A DNA stretch of 64,000 nt from Shewanella sp. UCD-KL12 (GTDB taxonomy: Bacteria > Pseudomonadota > Gammaproteobacteria > Enterobacterales > Shewanellaceae): NCBI RefSeq assembly GCF_001957125.1, contig NZ_MPHJ01000007.1, positions 124,001-188,000 on the forward strand, in the 5' to 3' direction. Shown here piece after piece: positions 16,524 to 27,312 of this stretch. A program made the position numbers and the translations under genes. The notes beneath the pieces were generated by a model. It was not told the origin of the DNA and ran no database searches. It saw only the letters and a list, made by a program, of their open reading frames with translations. The number at the start of each line of letters is the position of its first letter. Within the stretch, counting starts at the first letter, position 1.

Positions 16524-18488
16524 CTACGCGGCTTGTGGCAACTTACCTTGTACTGTTGAGATCCCTAAACTTGCCTCTATGTCTCTAACGCTTTGCTGAA
16601 CCTCTTCGCCGATAACCTCGCTCTGCATTGAAGTCGATTGAGCTTGGTCTTTTAGCTGTACCATAGCTTGGACAAATTCATCGAGGTGGTTCACTTGCTG
16701 TAGCGCATTGACAGACCCTTGCTTAGCCGTTACAGCCATATCACTGGCTTGAGCTTGCACAGACAGCGCAACCTGAGAAAGGCTATGGGCCCGTTGCTTT
16801 TGGGTTTCTGTTGCTTGCTCTATCCCTGTCATACTCACTTCTAGGGCCGAATTAGCTTGGGTTAATTGAGTCAGGATCTCCATGATCTCTTTAAGAGATG
16901 CTTGTGTGCGGTGAGATAAGCTTCTCACCTCATCTGCGACAACAGCAAAGCCTCGTCCCTGTTCTCCCGCTCTGGCAGCCTCAATCGCGGCATTGAGTGC
17001 TAGTAGGTTAGTCTGCTCTGCAATATTACCGATGACATCAATGATCTTTGATACATCTGCAACTGAGGTTGTCAGGCTAGAAAGAGAGTGATGTGATTGG
17101 ATGACGGCTTGTCGAGTTTCCTCAGTGGCAGTGAGTACCGCTTCCGCTTCTACTTGGCTAGATTGCATCTGCAACATGGTTTGCTCAGCACTTTTCTCGA
17201 CAAGCGCGGATGTGCTGCTAACTTCATGGGCTAAATTTCTAATTTCAGATGTTTGTGACTGGGCTTTACTGGCTACAGTTTGAGTTTCCTCTGTGCTTTG
17301 GGTTATCTCAGATATTCTGCTAACGAGCATAGAGAGAGAATTAGATACTTGAGTGATCTGCTGGCGCTGCGCTTCATCTTCCTCTTCAAATCTAAGTAGC
17401 AGCTGGTTGAAATGACCTGCTATCTGGCCAGTTTCACAGCGCCTTTGAATTTCAAGTTGCTCACGATTATTGGATTCACTGAGCTTCTGAAAAGCATGAT
17501 TTAAGCGCTTTAGAGGAGATACCACTCTTTGTTGCTGTAACAATAGGTAGATGACTGCAAATAGGGCGAGTACAGATACAACGGTATAGAGTGCAAGTTG
17601 TAACTCTTGCTTGAGCAACTGATTCTTATCTGCTTGGGTGGTATTTAATGTGAGTAGGGCTAATTCAACTTCAGCGATAGATTGCTGCAGGTCATCCTGA
17701 ATGGATTGGTTTTCTTTTAACAATGCATGGGTGTTGGTAATTTCTCTGCTGTATCTTTGGCTGAGACTCAGTAGCTCAGAGCGATAGTTTTCGCCCAGTT
17801 CGAGTACCTCCTCTTCTGCACCGCCAAGGGCAAACTCATCCTCCTCTACGACTTGGTATATCCCGATAAGTGGCAGCGCGTCGAGTTGGTTATGCCAATC
17901 AGCTAGCTCGATTAGTGTTGACTCGAGAAATGCTTGTAGCCGCTGATCTTTACCTATGAGATAACCTTGGGTTAACTGAGAAAGTTGATACACCATAGGG
18001 GGTAGTTGACGTGTAAGCCTTAGGTAAGTGTTGGCCAGTGAGCCGTTCTCTGCTTGACCTTGTTCGGCATAGTCAGCCAGCCGACGGTTATTGTCGAGCA
18101 TCTCGGATTCTGCATGAGCAAGTAGTTGCCTAGGGTTACCTGCCAGTTTCCCTGCCGCACGGTAATCTGTGTCTAGTCGGTAAATAAAGGTATTTAATAG
18201 TTGTTGAAGCTCGGCTGAGTCAAACTCTTCAGCTTGGGTAAGCTGAGCTTCAATCTGTTCGAGCTTACCTTTAGCTATCTCTAGCTTACTGGCATCTCCG
18301 CTCGTGAGATAGCTATCTAGCTCTCGCCTTATCTCAACAAGGAATGTTTGCTGTAGTGTCTGCAGTTCAGCGGTTTGAGATTCGATCTCTTGGCGTTGAT
18401 TATTGCTCCAGATCACTACCGCAGCAAGTATTCCCGCAAGCAGCAATAGGGTAGCCGACGCAGAAAGAGAGAGAGTTGATATTTTCAT
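16524..18488 (-). CDS. Methyl-accepting chemotaxis protein
   Basis: The 654-aa receptor has an N-terminal membrane helix (about residues 8-28), then a mostly helical periplasmic region of about 260 residues, a second membrane helix (about 295-315, '[15 protein letters not shown]'), a HAMP segment ('[15 protein letters not shown]'), and the signalling hairpin with the conserved tip '[37 protein letters not shown]' type sequence. The long all-helical ligand domain resembles helical bimodular sensors; the ligand is unknown. It lies outside the main che operon. The start could be GTG at 18497 or ATG at 18488; I prefer the ATG, although neither has a clear ribosome-binding site. Confidence 0.9.
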   Translation of the reverse strand: MKISTLSLSASATLLLLAGILAAVVIWSNNQRQEIESQTAELQTLQQTFLVEIRRELDSYLTSGDASKLEIAKGKLEQIEAQLTQAEEFDSAELQQLLNTFIYRLDTDYRAAGKLAGNPRQLLAHAESEMLDNNRRLADYAEQGQAENGSLANTYLRLTRQLPPMVYQLSQLTQGYLIGKDQRLQAFLESTLIELADWHNQLDALPLIGIYQVVEEDEFALGGAEEEVLELGENYRSELLSLSQRYSREITNTHALLKENQSIQDDLQQSIAEVELALLTLNTTQADKNQLLKQELQLALYTVVSVLALFAVIYLLLQQQRVVSPLKRLNHAFQKLSESNNREQLEIQRRCETGQIAGHFNQLLLRFEEEDEAQRQQITQVSNSLSMLVSRISEITQSTEETQTVASKAQSQTSEIRNLAHEVSSTSALVEKSAEQTMLQMQSSQVEAEAVLTATEETRQAVIQSHHSLSSLTTSVADVSKIIDVIGNIAEQTNLLALNAAIEAARAGEQGRGFAVVADEVRSLSHRTQASLKEIMEILTQLTQANSALEVSMTGIEQATETQKQRAHSLSQVALSVQAQASDMAVTAKQGSVNALQQVNHLDEFVQAMVQLKDQAQSTSMQSEVIGEEVQQSVRDIEASLGISTVQGKLPQAA

Positions 18489-18614
18489 AGATATCACACA
18501 GACACATTATTTACCGCAAGGATATGGCGTTTAGATTAATGTGTTATGACGTTAGTGTGACGCTAATATGACAGCTTTTAAATTGAGTAACCTTTGATTA
18601 GGGTGAGCTAGCTA

Positions 18615-19925
18615 CTACTCAAGTGGCAACCAAACCTGTGCCTGCAAGCCGCCAGCAACCCGGTTGGTCAGTATGACTTCACCCTGATGTCGGTCAACAA
18701 TTCGCTTAATGATGGCGAGTCCTAAGCCTGAGCCGACACTGCCTCGAGCTGAGTCGCCCTGGGTGAATGGCTGGAATAGATTTGGTATCTCAGATTCAGG
18801 TATTCCAGGGCCATTATCTTCAACGCTGAAGCCTACTCGCTGCCCATCAAAGTGAGAGCTAAGCCTGACCCAGCCATTGCCATAACGAAAGGCGTTTTCG
18901 ACCAAGTTACTCAAGATCCGCTTAATGGCAATGCTTTGTATTGGAATTAGGGGGCACTCGTTAAGGACGACCTCTATCTCTCCATCACGATTTGATTCAG
19001 CTTGCGCGACATCTTCAATCAGGTAATTGATCTGCTCCTGCTCGCGAATACTCTCCTGATCTTGACGTATGTAGGCGATAAACTGATTGATGATGGCATC
19101 CATATCTTCGATATCATGGACGATACCCTCTTTAAGGTATTCATCTTCAGCCACCATCATCTCTGACGCTAAGCGGATACGAGTTAAGGGAGTACGCAGA
19201 TCGTGGGAGATCCCTGCCATAAGTAGTGCTCTGTCTTGCTCTAACTGCTTCATGCCATGTGACATCTGGTTAAAGGCATTCGTCACCTCAACGATCTCTG
19301 TTGAACCGCTAGAGGGAAGAGGCTCTGGGTAGTCGCCCATAGAGACTGAGATTGCCGCCTTCTGCAGTCGCCGTAACGGCCTATTTTGCTGCCGTGCGAA
19401 CCACCAACCGCCAGCCACACTCAAGGCGCCGATCACCATTAAATAAAGAGTGAGGGGAGATAAGTCATATTCATTGAAGCCTGTGAGTGGGACTTTTATC
19501 CAAATCGATGGGGCTTGAGGAGGTCTAATCCAGATCTCGAAATCTTCGCCCTGTGCGATTCTGACTTCCGCTTTGCCACCTAAGTGTTCTGACATCTGCG
19601 ATGAGAGTAAGGTGTAATAGGTCGCTTGCTCTATGCCGGCTTCTCGAGCTTGTTTTTGATTGTAAACATGCATGCCATCATCGCGAACTTTGGCATTCAG
19701 CGCATCTACCATAGTCAGGTGCTCACGACCGACATCGACACCATCAACAAAAAGTAGCTTCACTTGACGTGCAATTAACTGGTTAATCTGTTGGTAGGTT
19801 GGCTGGATGAAATAGGCTGCGACAGAGAGGTAGGAAACGAGCTGATTGATCAGCAGTAAGCTGCCAATCAGCATCACTGTTTGGCTAAACGCACTGCGGG
19901 GTAATAACTTTTTCAGCCACTTCAT
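18615..19925 (-). CDS. envZ: Osmosensor histidine kinase EnvZ
   Basis: The 436-aa kinase begins with '[28 protein letters not shown]' type sequence as EnvZ does. It has two membrane segments flanking a periplasmic domain of about 120 residues, a HAMP domain ('[10 protein letters not shown]'), the dimerisation/phosphoacceptor motif '[20 protein letters not shown]', and the ATP-binding boxes '[10 protein letters not shown]', 'VEDNGPGIP' and '[12 protein letters not shown]'. It autophosphorylates on the His of the H box and transfers to OmpR. The gene is 54 bp downstream of ompR, the standard operon order. Confidence 0.95.
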   Translation of the reverse strand: MKWLKKLLPRSAFSQTVMLIGSLLLINQLVSYLSVAAYFIQPTYQQINQLIARQVKLLFVDGVDVGREHLTMVDALNAKVRDDGMHVYNQKQAREAGIEQATYYTLLSSQMSEHLGGKAEVRIAQGEDFEIWIRPPQAPSIWIKVPLTGFNEYDLSPLTLYLMVIGALSVAGGWWFARQQNRPLRRLQKAAISVSMGDYPEPLPSSGSTEIVEVTNAFNQMSHGMKQLEQDRALLMAGISHDLRTPLTRIRLASEMMVAEDEYLKEGIVHDIEDMDAIINQFIAYIRQDQESIREQEQINYLIEDVAQAESNRDGEIEVVLNECPLIPIQSIAIKRILSNLVENAFRYGNGWVRLSSHFDGQRVGFSVEDNGPGIPESEIPNLFQPFTQGDSARGSVGSGLGLAIIKRIVDRHQGEVILTNRVAGGLQAQVWLPLE

Positions 19926-19979
19926 GTAACTGGTCTACCCCTTAAGTTTGGCATGTAAAGCGAGTTCCGATATCAGCTG

Positions 19980-20705
19980 TTATCGACGCGATGCGCCATC
20001 AGGCACAAATACGTAACCGAGTCCCCATACCGTCTGAATATATCTCGGGTTAGCAGGGTCTTTCTCAATGAGGCGTCTTAAACGGGATACTTGCACATCG
20101 ATAGAACGCTCTAGTGCTGAGTAATCACGTCCACGAGCTAAGTTCATCAGTTTGTCTCGAGAGAGGGGCTCCCGCGGGTGGCTGACAAGCACTTTAAGTA
20201 CGGCAAATTCACCACTGGTCAAGGAGATTGCTTCATCATTATGATACATCTCGCGAGTCGCAAGATTAAGGGCAAACTCGCCAAAGGTGATCTCTTCTTC
20301 TTGCTGAGTTGGTGCGCCTGGTACATCTGGGCTCTGTCTACGCATCACAGCTTTGATGCGCGCTAATAGCTCACGAGGGTTGAATGGCTTAGGCAGGTAA
20401 TCATCGGCGCCGAGCTCAAGTCCTATGATGCGGTCGACCTCATCACCTTTAGCGGTAAGCATCACAATAGGGATAGTACTACCAGTTTGGCGTAGTCGAC
20501 GGCAAATAGAGAGTCCGTCTTCGCCAGGAAGCATCAGATCTAATACGATAAGGTGGAAGTTTTCACGCTCAAGTAGTCTATCCATCTGCTCTGCGTTAGC
20601 GGCACTACGAACCTGATAGCCTTGCTCCATAAGATAGCGTTCGAGTAAGGATCTGAGTCTCATATCATCATCGACGACGAGAATTTTAGAGGTTTCCTGT
20701 CCCAT
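19980..20705 (-). CDS. ompR: Response regulator OmpR
   Basis: The 241-aa protein has a receiver domain ('ILVVDDDMRLRSLLERYLMEQGY', phospho-accepting Asp in 'IVLDLMLPGEDG', Lys in 'DDYLPKPFNPRELLARI') and a C-terminal winged helix ('LTSGEFAVLKVLVSHPREPLSRDKLM', 'RSIDVQVSRLRRLIE', 'TVWGLGYVFVPDG'). It matches OmpR along the whole length. It controls porin and other envelope genes according to phosphorylation by EnvZ. It diverges from greB, as in E. coli. Confidence 0.96.
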   Translation of the reverse strand: MGQETSKILVVDDDMRLRSLLERYLMEQGYQVRSAANAEQMDRLLERENFHLIVLDLMLPGEDGLSICRRLRQTGSTIPIVMLTAKGDEVDRIIGLELGADDYLPKPFNPRELLARIKAVMRRQSPDVPGAPTQQEEEITFGEFALNLATREMYHNDEAISLTSGEFAVLKVLVSHPREPLSRDKLMNLARGRDYSALERSIDVQVSRLRRLIEKDPANPRYIQTVWGLGYVFVPDGASRR

Positions 20706-21071
20706 ATTTATTATCCTTTTTCTCGGAACCCGATACTATTCGGTAGCCAACTGGCTGATATTGATATTCTTTATTTAGGCTAATATAGCCGCTTTAAACG
20801 TCCTATGACTAGAGGATTGTAGGTGAGATTATCCCTCTTATATAGTTAATATAGCAGTAGGGGTAAATAAGTGTTTGTATTGTATGCAAATAATGTGATT
20901 TTAGAGTGCTTTTTGAAATTGTAACCAAATTGATACGAGCAAAGTAAAATGGAAAATTACAGGCTTATATCCATTTGAAACTAGTAAAGTAGATGAGTTA
21001 AAAGTTAAATAGAATTAGACTCAGTATTATCACTCACCCTTTTACACACTTTTTTTGGATCTCCATCGACA
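20706..21071. promoter_or_regulatory. Divergent intergenic region ompR / greB
   Basis: This 366-bp AT-rich region must hold the promoters of ompR-envZ and greB. A small palindrome GGCTA-ATA-TAGCC (20778-20790) lies in the presumed ompR leader. No further structure was recognised. Confidence 0.4.
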
Positions 21072-21557
21072 ATGAAAGCCATGTTAATCACTCGTAAGGG
21101 CTGGCAGGCCCTAGATAAAGAACTGAAATATCTTTGGAAGGAGTATCGTCCCCAGATCACTAAGAAGGTGCAGGAAGCTGCAGCACAAGGGGATCGCTCT
21201 GAAAATGCGGATTACACCTATAACAAGCGCTTATTACGTCAGATTGATGGCCGAGTGCGTTATCTCGTCAAGCGTGTGGAAGAGTTGCAGATTGTCGACT
21301 ATTCGCCTCAGCAAGAGGGTAAGGTTTTCTTTGGCGCTTGGATTGAGCTTGAAAATGAAGCCGGTGAAGTTGTTCAATATCGTATCGTAGGTAAAGATGA
21401 GCTGGATACCAAGTTAGGCTATATCACTATCGACTCGCCCATGGCTCGCGCGCTTATCGGCAAACAAGTTGATGATGAAGTTGTGGTAAAAACCCCTTCG
21501 GGTGCCAAGGAGTGGTATGTGAATAAGATTCAATATAAAGCGTTTAATGATGAGTGA
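21072..21557 (+). CDS. greB: Transcript cleavage factor GreB
   Basis: The 161-aa protein matches GreB throughout: the N-terminal coiled coil with the catalytic acidic tip 'QGDRSENADYTYNKR' (Asp and Glu at the tip), 'RVRYLVKRVEELQIVDYSPQQEGKVFFGAWIELEN' type sequence, and the C-terminal domain 'ITIDSPMARALIGKQVDDEVVVKTPSG'. GreB inserts into the RNA polymerase secondary channel and stimulates cleavage of backtracked RNA. Its 3' end overlaps the next gene by 11 bp, implying co-translation. Confidence 0.96.
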   Translation: MKAMLITRKGWQALDKELKYLWKEYRPQITKKVQEAAAQGDRSENADYTYNKRLLRQIDGRVRYLVKRVEELQIVDYSPQQEGKVFFGAWIELENEAGEVVQYRIVGKDELDTKLGYITIDSPMARALIGKQVDDEVVVKTPSGAKEWYVNKIQYKAFNDE

Positions 21558-22437
21558 ATTGAGCAAAGTAAGCTTAGATGAACAAGTGAGAGACCCTCAA
21601 GTCATTGATTGGGAAAGTATTGAGTTGCCTGCAACTTGGGCTGATGAGATCAATTTTAAAACTTGGACTAATGTAGGCAGGCTAAGGCGTTCAATTTTTA
21701 AGAAAGGCAATGGCAGAGCTGAGGTTCCTGAGCGGTTCCCATCTTCTCTTTTAGGGAAAAATGAGCTGCCTAAATACCTGCAACAAGAGTTTCATGGCAT
21801 ACCAAATGGTAATTTTTCCAATACCATTACACGTGGCTACATCAGTGCGTTCGATGCCACTATGCTTGGTAAAATGAAGTCGGTGAGAAAGGGAATCGCC
21901 TCTTGGTTTACCGAGTGCGATAGTGTTTTGGATATTGGCTGTGCTGGTGGGCAGATGGCCGCTGCAGTCAAAGCTGTTGGTGTTGATGATGTATGGGGGC
22001 TAGACCCTTCACCCTATTTACTCAAACATGCGGCGCACGCATATCCTGACATTAAATTTGTGCAGGGTTTATCTGAGCAGATGCAATTTAGCGATAAACG
22101 CTTCGATGGCATTACAGCCAGCTTTGTGTTTCATGAGATCCCCCCAAAATATATCGATATGGCCCTGAAAGAGTGCCACCGTGTGTTAGCTGATGATGGT
22201 CTACTCGCAATCTGTGAGCCCTCATTGATTCAGTTTAAAGGTCGCTGGATAGAGATGTTTAACCAGTATCAATTTGCAGGGATCTATTTTAAATGGTTGG
22301 CTAATCATGTTTATGAGCCATTTGTACCTGCTTGGCATAAGCAGAATATTCCCGACTTATTAAGTCGGCATGGTTTTGAAGTGTTAAGTAATCATAGAGG
22401 GATGCCAGAGCACACCCTATTAGCTCGAAAAATATAA
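21547..22437 (+). CDS. Class I SAM-dependent methyltransferase
   Basis: The 296-aa protein has the Rossmann methyltransferase core: motif I 'VLDIGCAGGQMAAAVKAVG' (about residues 122-140), the acidic residue in 'VWGLDPSPYL', and 'FDGITASFVFHEIPP' followed by 'ALKECHRVLADDGLLAICEP', the UbiE/Methyltransf_11 pattern. The first 100 residues are not recognised. The substrate is unknown. Two adjacent ATG codons (21547, 21550) can serve as start; both overlap the end of greB. It is inserted, with the next gene, between greB and tex, which are adjacent in E. coli. Confidence 0.82.
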   Translation: MMSELSKVSLDEQVRDPQVIDWESIELPATWADEINFKTWTNVGRLRRSIFKKGNGRAEVPERFPSSLLGKNELPKYLQQEFHGIPNGNFSNTITRGYISAFDATMLGKMKSVRKGIASWFTECDSVLDIGCAGGQMAAAVKAVGVDDVWGLDPSPYLLKHAAHAYPDIKFVQGLSEQMQFSDKRFDGITASFVFHEIPPKYIDMALKECHRVLADDGLLAICEPSLIQFKGRWIEMFNQYQFAGIYFKWLANHVYEPFVPAWHKQNIPDLLSRHGFEVLSNHRGMPEHTLLARKI

Positions 22438-22636
22438 GCAACTGAGCTGACTGTAAACTCTTTTCTCCAGCCTGTATGACTCTAGGGCTGGAACTATCAC
22501 GCCAATGTTCACTAGCGTAAATCTAGCTTTCCATTTGCGGCCTTACTGCCATTTTATTGAAAATGATCTCGATCAAGATGCCAAAAGCTGATCCCCTCTA
22601 GGCTGCGTTCAATAATGTTAAGAAAAGGGTTGGGTT

Positions 22637-24430
22637 GTGGCTAAATCGATTAAAGATAATTTTGGTAATGAGTACTATAGTCGTCTGCCGCTACTGGGAG
22701 ACAGCCTTGGTGAGTTGTTAGCTTTCTTTGGGGTAAAAAGAACCTATGGCGTGGGTGGTGACTTCGTTGCTAACCTTATAAATTCATTAGAGGGTCATCT
22801 TGAAGTATTGCCATCGAGTAATGAGATGCATGCGGGTTTTAGTGCCTGTGCTCAAGCTGAACTCAATCCACTCGGTGTATGCATGACAACCTATACAGTG
22901 GGGAGCTTACCCTGTGTTAGCGCCGCGGCATTAGCGAGAACAGAAGGGCTTCCAGTGGTATTTATCTCTGGCGCGCCTGGAGAGAATGAGATTAATAGTC
23001 ATGCACTGCATCACAGTGTTCATCCCCATACTGCGTGGAATACCGATCTCGATGCCGCGTTAAACTCGTTTCGTGCCCTTGGAGTAAGAGCTGAGCGATT
23101 ACAAGGCCAGCGTCATAGTGGTCAACCTAATGTTGCTGCAGAGCAATGTTTAGACCTACTGACATATGCATACCTTAATCGACAACCAGTATTCATTGAG
23201 ATCCCTAGAGATCTGATAAGTCAGCCTACCCAATCTCTTAGCCTGCCAACGAGCTTGGCTCAGCTTACTCAAGGCCAGCAGTTGAACCTGAGCGGGGCAG
23301 AGTTAATTGCTAGCGATATTAAATCTAAACTTGCCGCTTCCACGGCGCCGCTGGTCTTTATTGGGGAGAAGCTAAGGCTTAATCAGCCTCTGCTAGAAAA
23401 GATTCTTAATATGTGCCGCAAGCAACAGCTCCCTTATGCGACCAGCTGGTTCGGTAAGGGGATGTTAGATGAGAGTGACCCCCTCTGTTTAGGCAGCTAT
23501 AACGGCGCTTTCAGTGAACTTGATGGGAAAACTTACATCGAGTCGGTTGCTGATTATGTATTAGAGCTAGGTACAGCCATATCGCCAAGTGATACCAATA
23601 ATGCCTTTAGTAGCCAGACACACCTTGTCGATAGTCATCCTAATAAAACGATGCTCAAAGGAACGGCTAAATGCGAGCTGGATATCTCTGTGGTTGTCGA
23701 TAGCTTACTTACGTTAGCGGCTAAGCCTAAAAACAAATTATCAGAGACTTCCCATAATGAAAGCAATCTAGATATGACGAGTGTGATGCTCGGGTATCAT
23801 AATTTAGCCTCAAGCATTAACTGTGCTCAACACCAGTTAGCTCAGCCCTATATTTTTGTTCCTGAGGTAGGTAGTGCGCTATTTGCGAGCTTTGAGCTAG
23901 ATACCTTTGCGAGTGATATCAATCGAAGTTACCTAGCAAACCCGTGGTATGCGGCCATGGGGACGTGCTTACCCTATGCTAGAGCGATTGCCGATCAACT
24001 CGCTGAGGTGAAAAGTGAGCAGCCGATTTTAGTATTGACGGGGGATGGTGGGTTTAACTTTCAAGCTAATGAGTTAATTAACCTTCAAAAGCAAGCTGCC
24101 AACGTGACGATTATCTATATGCGCAACAATATCTTCCATTTAGGTAAAGCTGGAGATGCGCCTATCTATGCCTGTAATGACACAGGTTTTGAACCACGGT
24201 TATTGATTAAAGCCTATGGCGGGCATGGACACCTTTGTGAAACGACAGGGCAGCTTATGGATAGCTTAGTTGAATGTGCCCAGAGAGGCGGGCTGCATTT
24301 GATAGAGGTGCCTACCTCTACCGAGCCACAATTTCAGAGCGAAATCACTAAAAAGTTAAATTGCTACATAGGGTTTAGAAATGGTGATCCCGAAGCGACA
24401 GATCGCTGGCACATTCTCTGTGGAAAATAG
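22637..24430 (+). CDS. Thiamine diphosphate-dependent decarboxylase-like enzyme
   Basis: The 597-aa protein has the three-domain layout of pyruvate/indolepyruvate decarboxylases and acetolactate synthases. The N-terminal PYR domain has the cofactor-activating Glu63 in 'SSNEMHAGFSACAQA'. A central domain follows, then the C-terminal PP domain with the ThDP/Mg motif 'LTGDGGFNFQANELINLQKQ' ending in 'YMRNN'. It probably decarboxylates a 2-keto acid or forms a C-C bond; the substrate is not predictable. The start is GTG at 22637 with AAAGGG upstream. It is 200 bp from the methyltransferase gene, with a hairpin TCCAGCC/GGCTGGA (22466-22492) between them, so it may have its own promoter. Confidence 0.8.
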   Translation: MAKSIKDNFGNEYYSRLPLLGDSLGELLAFFGVKRTYGVGGDFVANLINSLEGHLEVLPSSNEMHAGFSACAQAELNPLGVCMTTYTVGSLPCVSAAALARTEGLPVVFISGAPGENEINSHALHHSVHPHTAWNTDLDAALNSFRALGVRAERLQGQRHSGQPNVAAEQCLDLLTYAYLNRQPVFIEIPRDLISQPTQSLSLPTSLAQLTQGQQLNLSGAELIASDIKSKLAASTAPLVFIGEKLRLNQPLLEKILNMCRKQQLPYATSWFGKGMLDESDPLCLGSYNGAFSELDGKTYIESVADYVLELGTAISPSDTNNAFSSQTHLVDSHPNKTMLKGTAKCELDISVVVDSLLTLAAKPKNKLSETSHNESNLDMTSVMLGYHNLASSINCAQHQLAQPYIFVPEVGSALFASFELDTFASDINRSYLANPWYAAMGTCLPYARAIADQLAEVKSEQPILVLTGDGGFNFQANELINLQKQAANVTIIYMRNNIFHLGKAGDAPIYACNDTGFEPRLLIKAYGGHGHLCETTGQLMDSLVECAQRGGLHLIEVPTSTEPQFQSEITKKLNCYIGFRNGDPEATDRWHILCGK

Positions 24431-24472
24431 TGCAGTTCTAGGCTGTTTAATATTCAACCTTCGGGAGCGCTG

Positions 24473-24547
24473 ACAGTTTAACAGCCTCAAGTAAGTGATA
24501 GATCGCTTAAATGTCGTCGGAACACTCCGACGGCTTGATTAAACTGT
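24473..24547 (+). promoter_or_regulatory. Possible three-way-junction RNA leader of tex
   Basis: ACAGTTTAA (24473-24481) pairs with TTAAACTGT (24539-24547). After a 5-nt bulge TCAAG (24487-24491) pairs with CTTGA (24534-24538). Inside are two hairpins, AAGTGA-TAGA-TCGCTT (24493-24508, one G.U pair) and CGTCGG-AACACT-CCGACG (24515-24532). It lies about 80 nt before the tex start in an otherwise non-coding leader. No known riboswitch class was recognised. Confidence 0.5.
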
Positions 24548-24630
24548 GCAGCTTTCACATGCAAGCACACCTTTGCCTGTGTTATCTTGACCCTCACAAG
24601 ATTCTTTCATTTCGGCGCGACACTACTTTT

Positions 24631-26973
24631 ATGCAAATGACGCACAATATTGCCCAGATTATTGCTCAAGAACTCAATGTTCGTGAGCAGCAAGTAAGTT
24701 CAACTATCTCATTACTCGATGATGGTGCAACCGTCCCCTTTGTTGCTCGCTACCGTAAAGAGGCGACAGGCGGTTTAGATGACTCTCAGCTGCGTACATT
24801 AAACAGCAGACTGAGCTATTTGCGTGATTTGAATGATAGGCGAGATGTGATTGTCTCTAGCATTAAGACTCAAGGTAAGTTAACGCCTGAGCTAGAGCGC
24901 GCCTTATTTGATGCTGATAGCAAAACACTTTTAGAAGATCTATATCTTCCCTATAAGCCAAAGCGTCGGACTAAGGGACAGATTGCTATAGAGGCAGGCC
25001 TTGAGCCATTAGCTGATTATCTACTGGCTCATCGTGATGCCGATATTGAATTGGAAGCTGGCAAGTATGTTAAGGCTGATTCAGTTTACACCGATACAAA
25101 ACTTGTGCTCGACGGCGCGCGCTTTATCTTGATGGAGCGCTTTGCTGAAGATGCTGCGTTATTGCAAAAGATCAGACAGCATTTAAGTCAGAGCTCAGTA
25201 TTAGAAAGTCGCGTGGCTAAAGGGAAAGAGAAAGAGGGCGCAAAGTTTCGAGACTACTTTGAGCACACTGAAAAGCTCGCTAACGTTCCCTCACATCGTG
25301 CGCTTGCCATGCTTAGAGGCCGCAATGAGGGCATGTTAACGCTGAGTATGAATGCTGATCCTGATAATGAATCTAAGCTAGGTAGCTACTGTGAAGTCAT
25401 CATCGCTGATCACCTGAAGTTTAAGTTTAGCAGCAGTGAAGTCGATCAGTGGCTTAAAACTGTGGTAACAGCAACTTGGCGAATCAAGATCGCATTGCAG
25501 ATGGAGACTGAGTTTGTTGCCAAGATGCGTGAGCATGCAGAGTCTGAAGCAATTAATGTCTTTGCACGTAATCTTGGGGATCTGCTTATGGCGCCTCCAG
25601 CAGGTGCTAAAGCCACGCTAGGCTTAGATCCAGGTTTAAGAAGCGGTGTTAAGGTTGCGATTGTCAATAACACTGGCAAGCTGGTGGCTCACACGACTAT
25701 ATTCCCACATGCTCCACAAAATCAGTGGGATAAGTCGGTTCGTACTCTGGCTAATCTTGCCAAAATGCACAAGGTTGAGCTAGTGGCTGTTGGTAATGGG
25801 ACAGCTTCAAGAGAGACTGATAAATTAGCTGGGGAGTTAATTGCGAGCGTCAAAGCTGAACTGCCTAGCTTAACTAAGATCATGGTGAGTGAGGCAGGAG
25901 CATCAGTGTATTCAGCTTCAGAGCTTGCTGCTAGTGAATTCCCAGATCTTGATGTTTCCATTCGTGGCGCAGTATCTATTGCACGCCGTCTACAGGACCC
26001 GCTTGCAGAACTCGTCAAGATTGAGCCTAAGTCAATTGGTGTAGGGCAATATCAACATGATGTGAGTCAGAGTCAATTGACCTTATCCCTCGAAGGGGTC
26101 ATTGAGGACTGTGTGAATGGTGTGGGTGTCGATCTAAACATGGCATCGGCTCCCTTGTTAGCTCAAGTGGCTGGACTGAATAAGACGCTGGCACGTAATA
26201 TCGTTAATTATCGTGACGAAAATGGTCAGTTTACTCAACGTAAACAGCTATTAAAGGTTGCTCGCCTTGGGCCAAAAGCTTACGAGCAAGCCGCTGGTTT
26301 CCTGCGTATTCTTAATGGCGATAATCCTCTCGATGCATCCTCTGTTCACCCTGAAGCGTATACATTGGTTGAGTCGATTGCTAAAGCCAAAGGTGAGACG
26401 GTTGAGGCATTACTGGGTAACAGTGATTTACTCGCGAGTTTAACGGCGGCTGAATTTATCACTGATAAATTTGGTTTGCCTACCGTGACTGATATCTTGA
26501 GCGAACTCGATAAGCCTGGTCGTGACCCACGTGGTGAGTTTAAGACCGCTAAGTTTAAAGAGGGAGTCGAAAAGGTTAGTGACCTTAAAGCCGATATGAT
26601 TCTCGAGGGTGTCGTCACCAATGTGACTAACTTCGGTGCATTTGTCGATGTTGGTGTACATCAAGATGGCTTAGTCCATATCTCCTCATTAACTGATAAG
26701 TTTGTTAGCGATCCGCATACCGTCGTCAAGGCGGGTGATGTGGTTAAAGTGAAGGTGATGGAGGTCGATGTTGAGCGTAAGCGTATTGGTCTCTCTATGC
26801 GCCTCGATGAAAAAGCTGGTGATAAACCCGCACCAAGAACTAAGCCGAATTCACACTCAGCTGGTAAGCCAAATCAGCAGAGGAAACCACAACATAAGTC
26901 TCAACCCAAGCAGACTGCAAATGCGGCTATGGGTAATGCCTTTGCTGATGCATTCGCAAAATTGAAAAAATAA
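24631..26973 (+). CDS. tex: RNA-binding transcription accessory protein Tex
   Basis: The 780-aa protein has the Tex layout: N-terminal helical region ('[26 protein letters not shown]'), the YqgF-like RNase H fold domain ('[16 protein letters not shown]', about residues 325-345), helix-hairpin-helix repeats ('[15 protein letters not shown]'), and a C-terminal S1 domain ('[24 protein letters not shown]'), followed by a basic Pro/Gln-rich tail. Tex binds RNA and affects transcription and virulence gene expression in several bacteria. The frame is open to an ATG at 24511, but that 40-residue extension is Cys/His-rich and not family-like. The ATG at 24631 fits the known N terminus. Confidence 0.93.
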   Translation: MQMTHNIAQIIAQELNVREQQVSSTISLLDDGATVPFVARYRKEATGGLDDSQLRTLNSRLSYLRDLNDRRDVIVSSIKTQGKLTPELERALFDADSKTLLEDLYLPYKPKRRTKGQIAIEAGLEPLADYLLAHRDADIELEAGKYVKADSVYTDTKLVLDGARFILMERFAEDAALLQKIRQHLSQSSVLESRVAKGKEKEGAKFRDYFEHTEKLANVPSHRALAMLRGRNEGMLTLSMNADPDNESKLGSYCEVIIADHLKFKFSSSEVDQWLKTVVTATWRIKIALQMETEFVAKMREHAESEAINVFARNLGDLLMAPPAGAKATLGLDPGLRSGVKVAIVNNTGKLVAHTTIFPHAPQNQWDKSVRTLANLAKMHKVELVAVGNGTASRETDKLAGELIASVKAELPSLTKIMVSEAGASVYSASELAASEFPDLDVSIRGAVSIARRLQDPLAELVKIEPKSIGVGQYQHDVSQSQLTLSLEGVIEDCVNGVGVDLNMASAPLLAQVAGLNKTLARNIVNYRDENGQFTQRKQLLKVARLGPKAYEQAAGFLRILNGDNPLDASSVHPEAYTLVESIAKAKGETVEALLGNSDLLASLTAAEFITDKFGLPTVTDILSELDKPGRDPRGEFKTAKFKEGVEKVSDLKADMILEGVVTNVTNFGAFVDVGVHQDGLVHISSLTDKFVSDPHTVVKAGDVVKVKVMEVDVERKRIGLSMRLDEKAGDKPAPRTKPNSHSAGKPNQQRKPQHKSQPKQTANAAMGNAFADAFAKLKK

Positions 26974-27004
26974 TAGTGTAGATATTGGCTTTTAGCCTTG
27001 GATT

Positions 27005-27042
27005 AAATGTCGGAAGAGCTATCTCTTTCGACATTTTTTTTA
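27005..27042 (+). terminator. Intrinsic terminator of tex
   Basis: AATGTCG (27006-27012) pairs with CGACATT (27029-27035), with AAGAG/CTCTT extending the stem inside, followed by eight T residues. A strong rho-independent terminator. Confidence 0.92.
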
Positions 27043-27312
27043 CCCTGTGAGTTATACCCTATCGTTGGGGGAGTTACACTTATTGCATTTGCGTTTAAGT
27101 TTTGTGAATTAAAGGTGAACTTGTTTGTTTGCTCCTTGTCCTATCTTGTAGCTAAAGCTCCATAGAGAGTGAAAGCTAAAGGAGACTCTTTTTAATCAGC
27201 GATGTAATTTGCTGAAATGAGCGTCATAGCGCATGGACCACTCCATACATCTAAGCAAGCTGCCTCTGGATAACATTATGGATTTAAATTTCTTGTAAAA
27301 TTTAGGTGCCAT

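Noticed and set aside
24511..24630. N-terminal extension of Tex by 40 codons
   Set aside because: Cys/His-rich, not found in the family, and it overlaps the right half of the structured leader; the ATG at 24631 matches known Tex starts.
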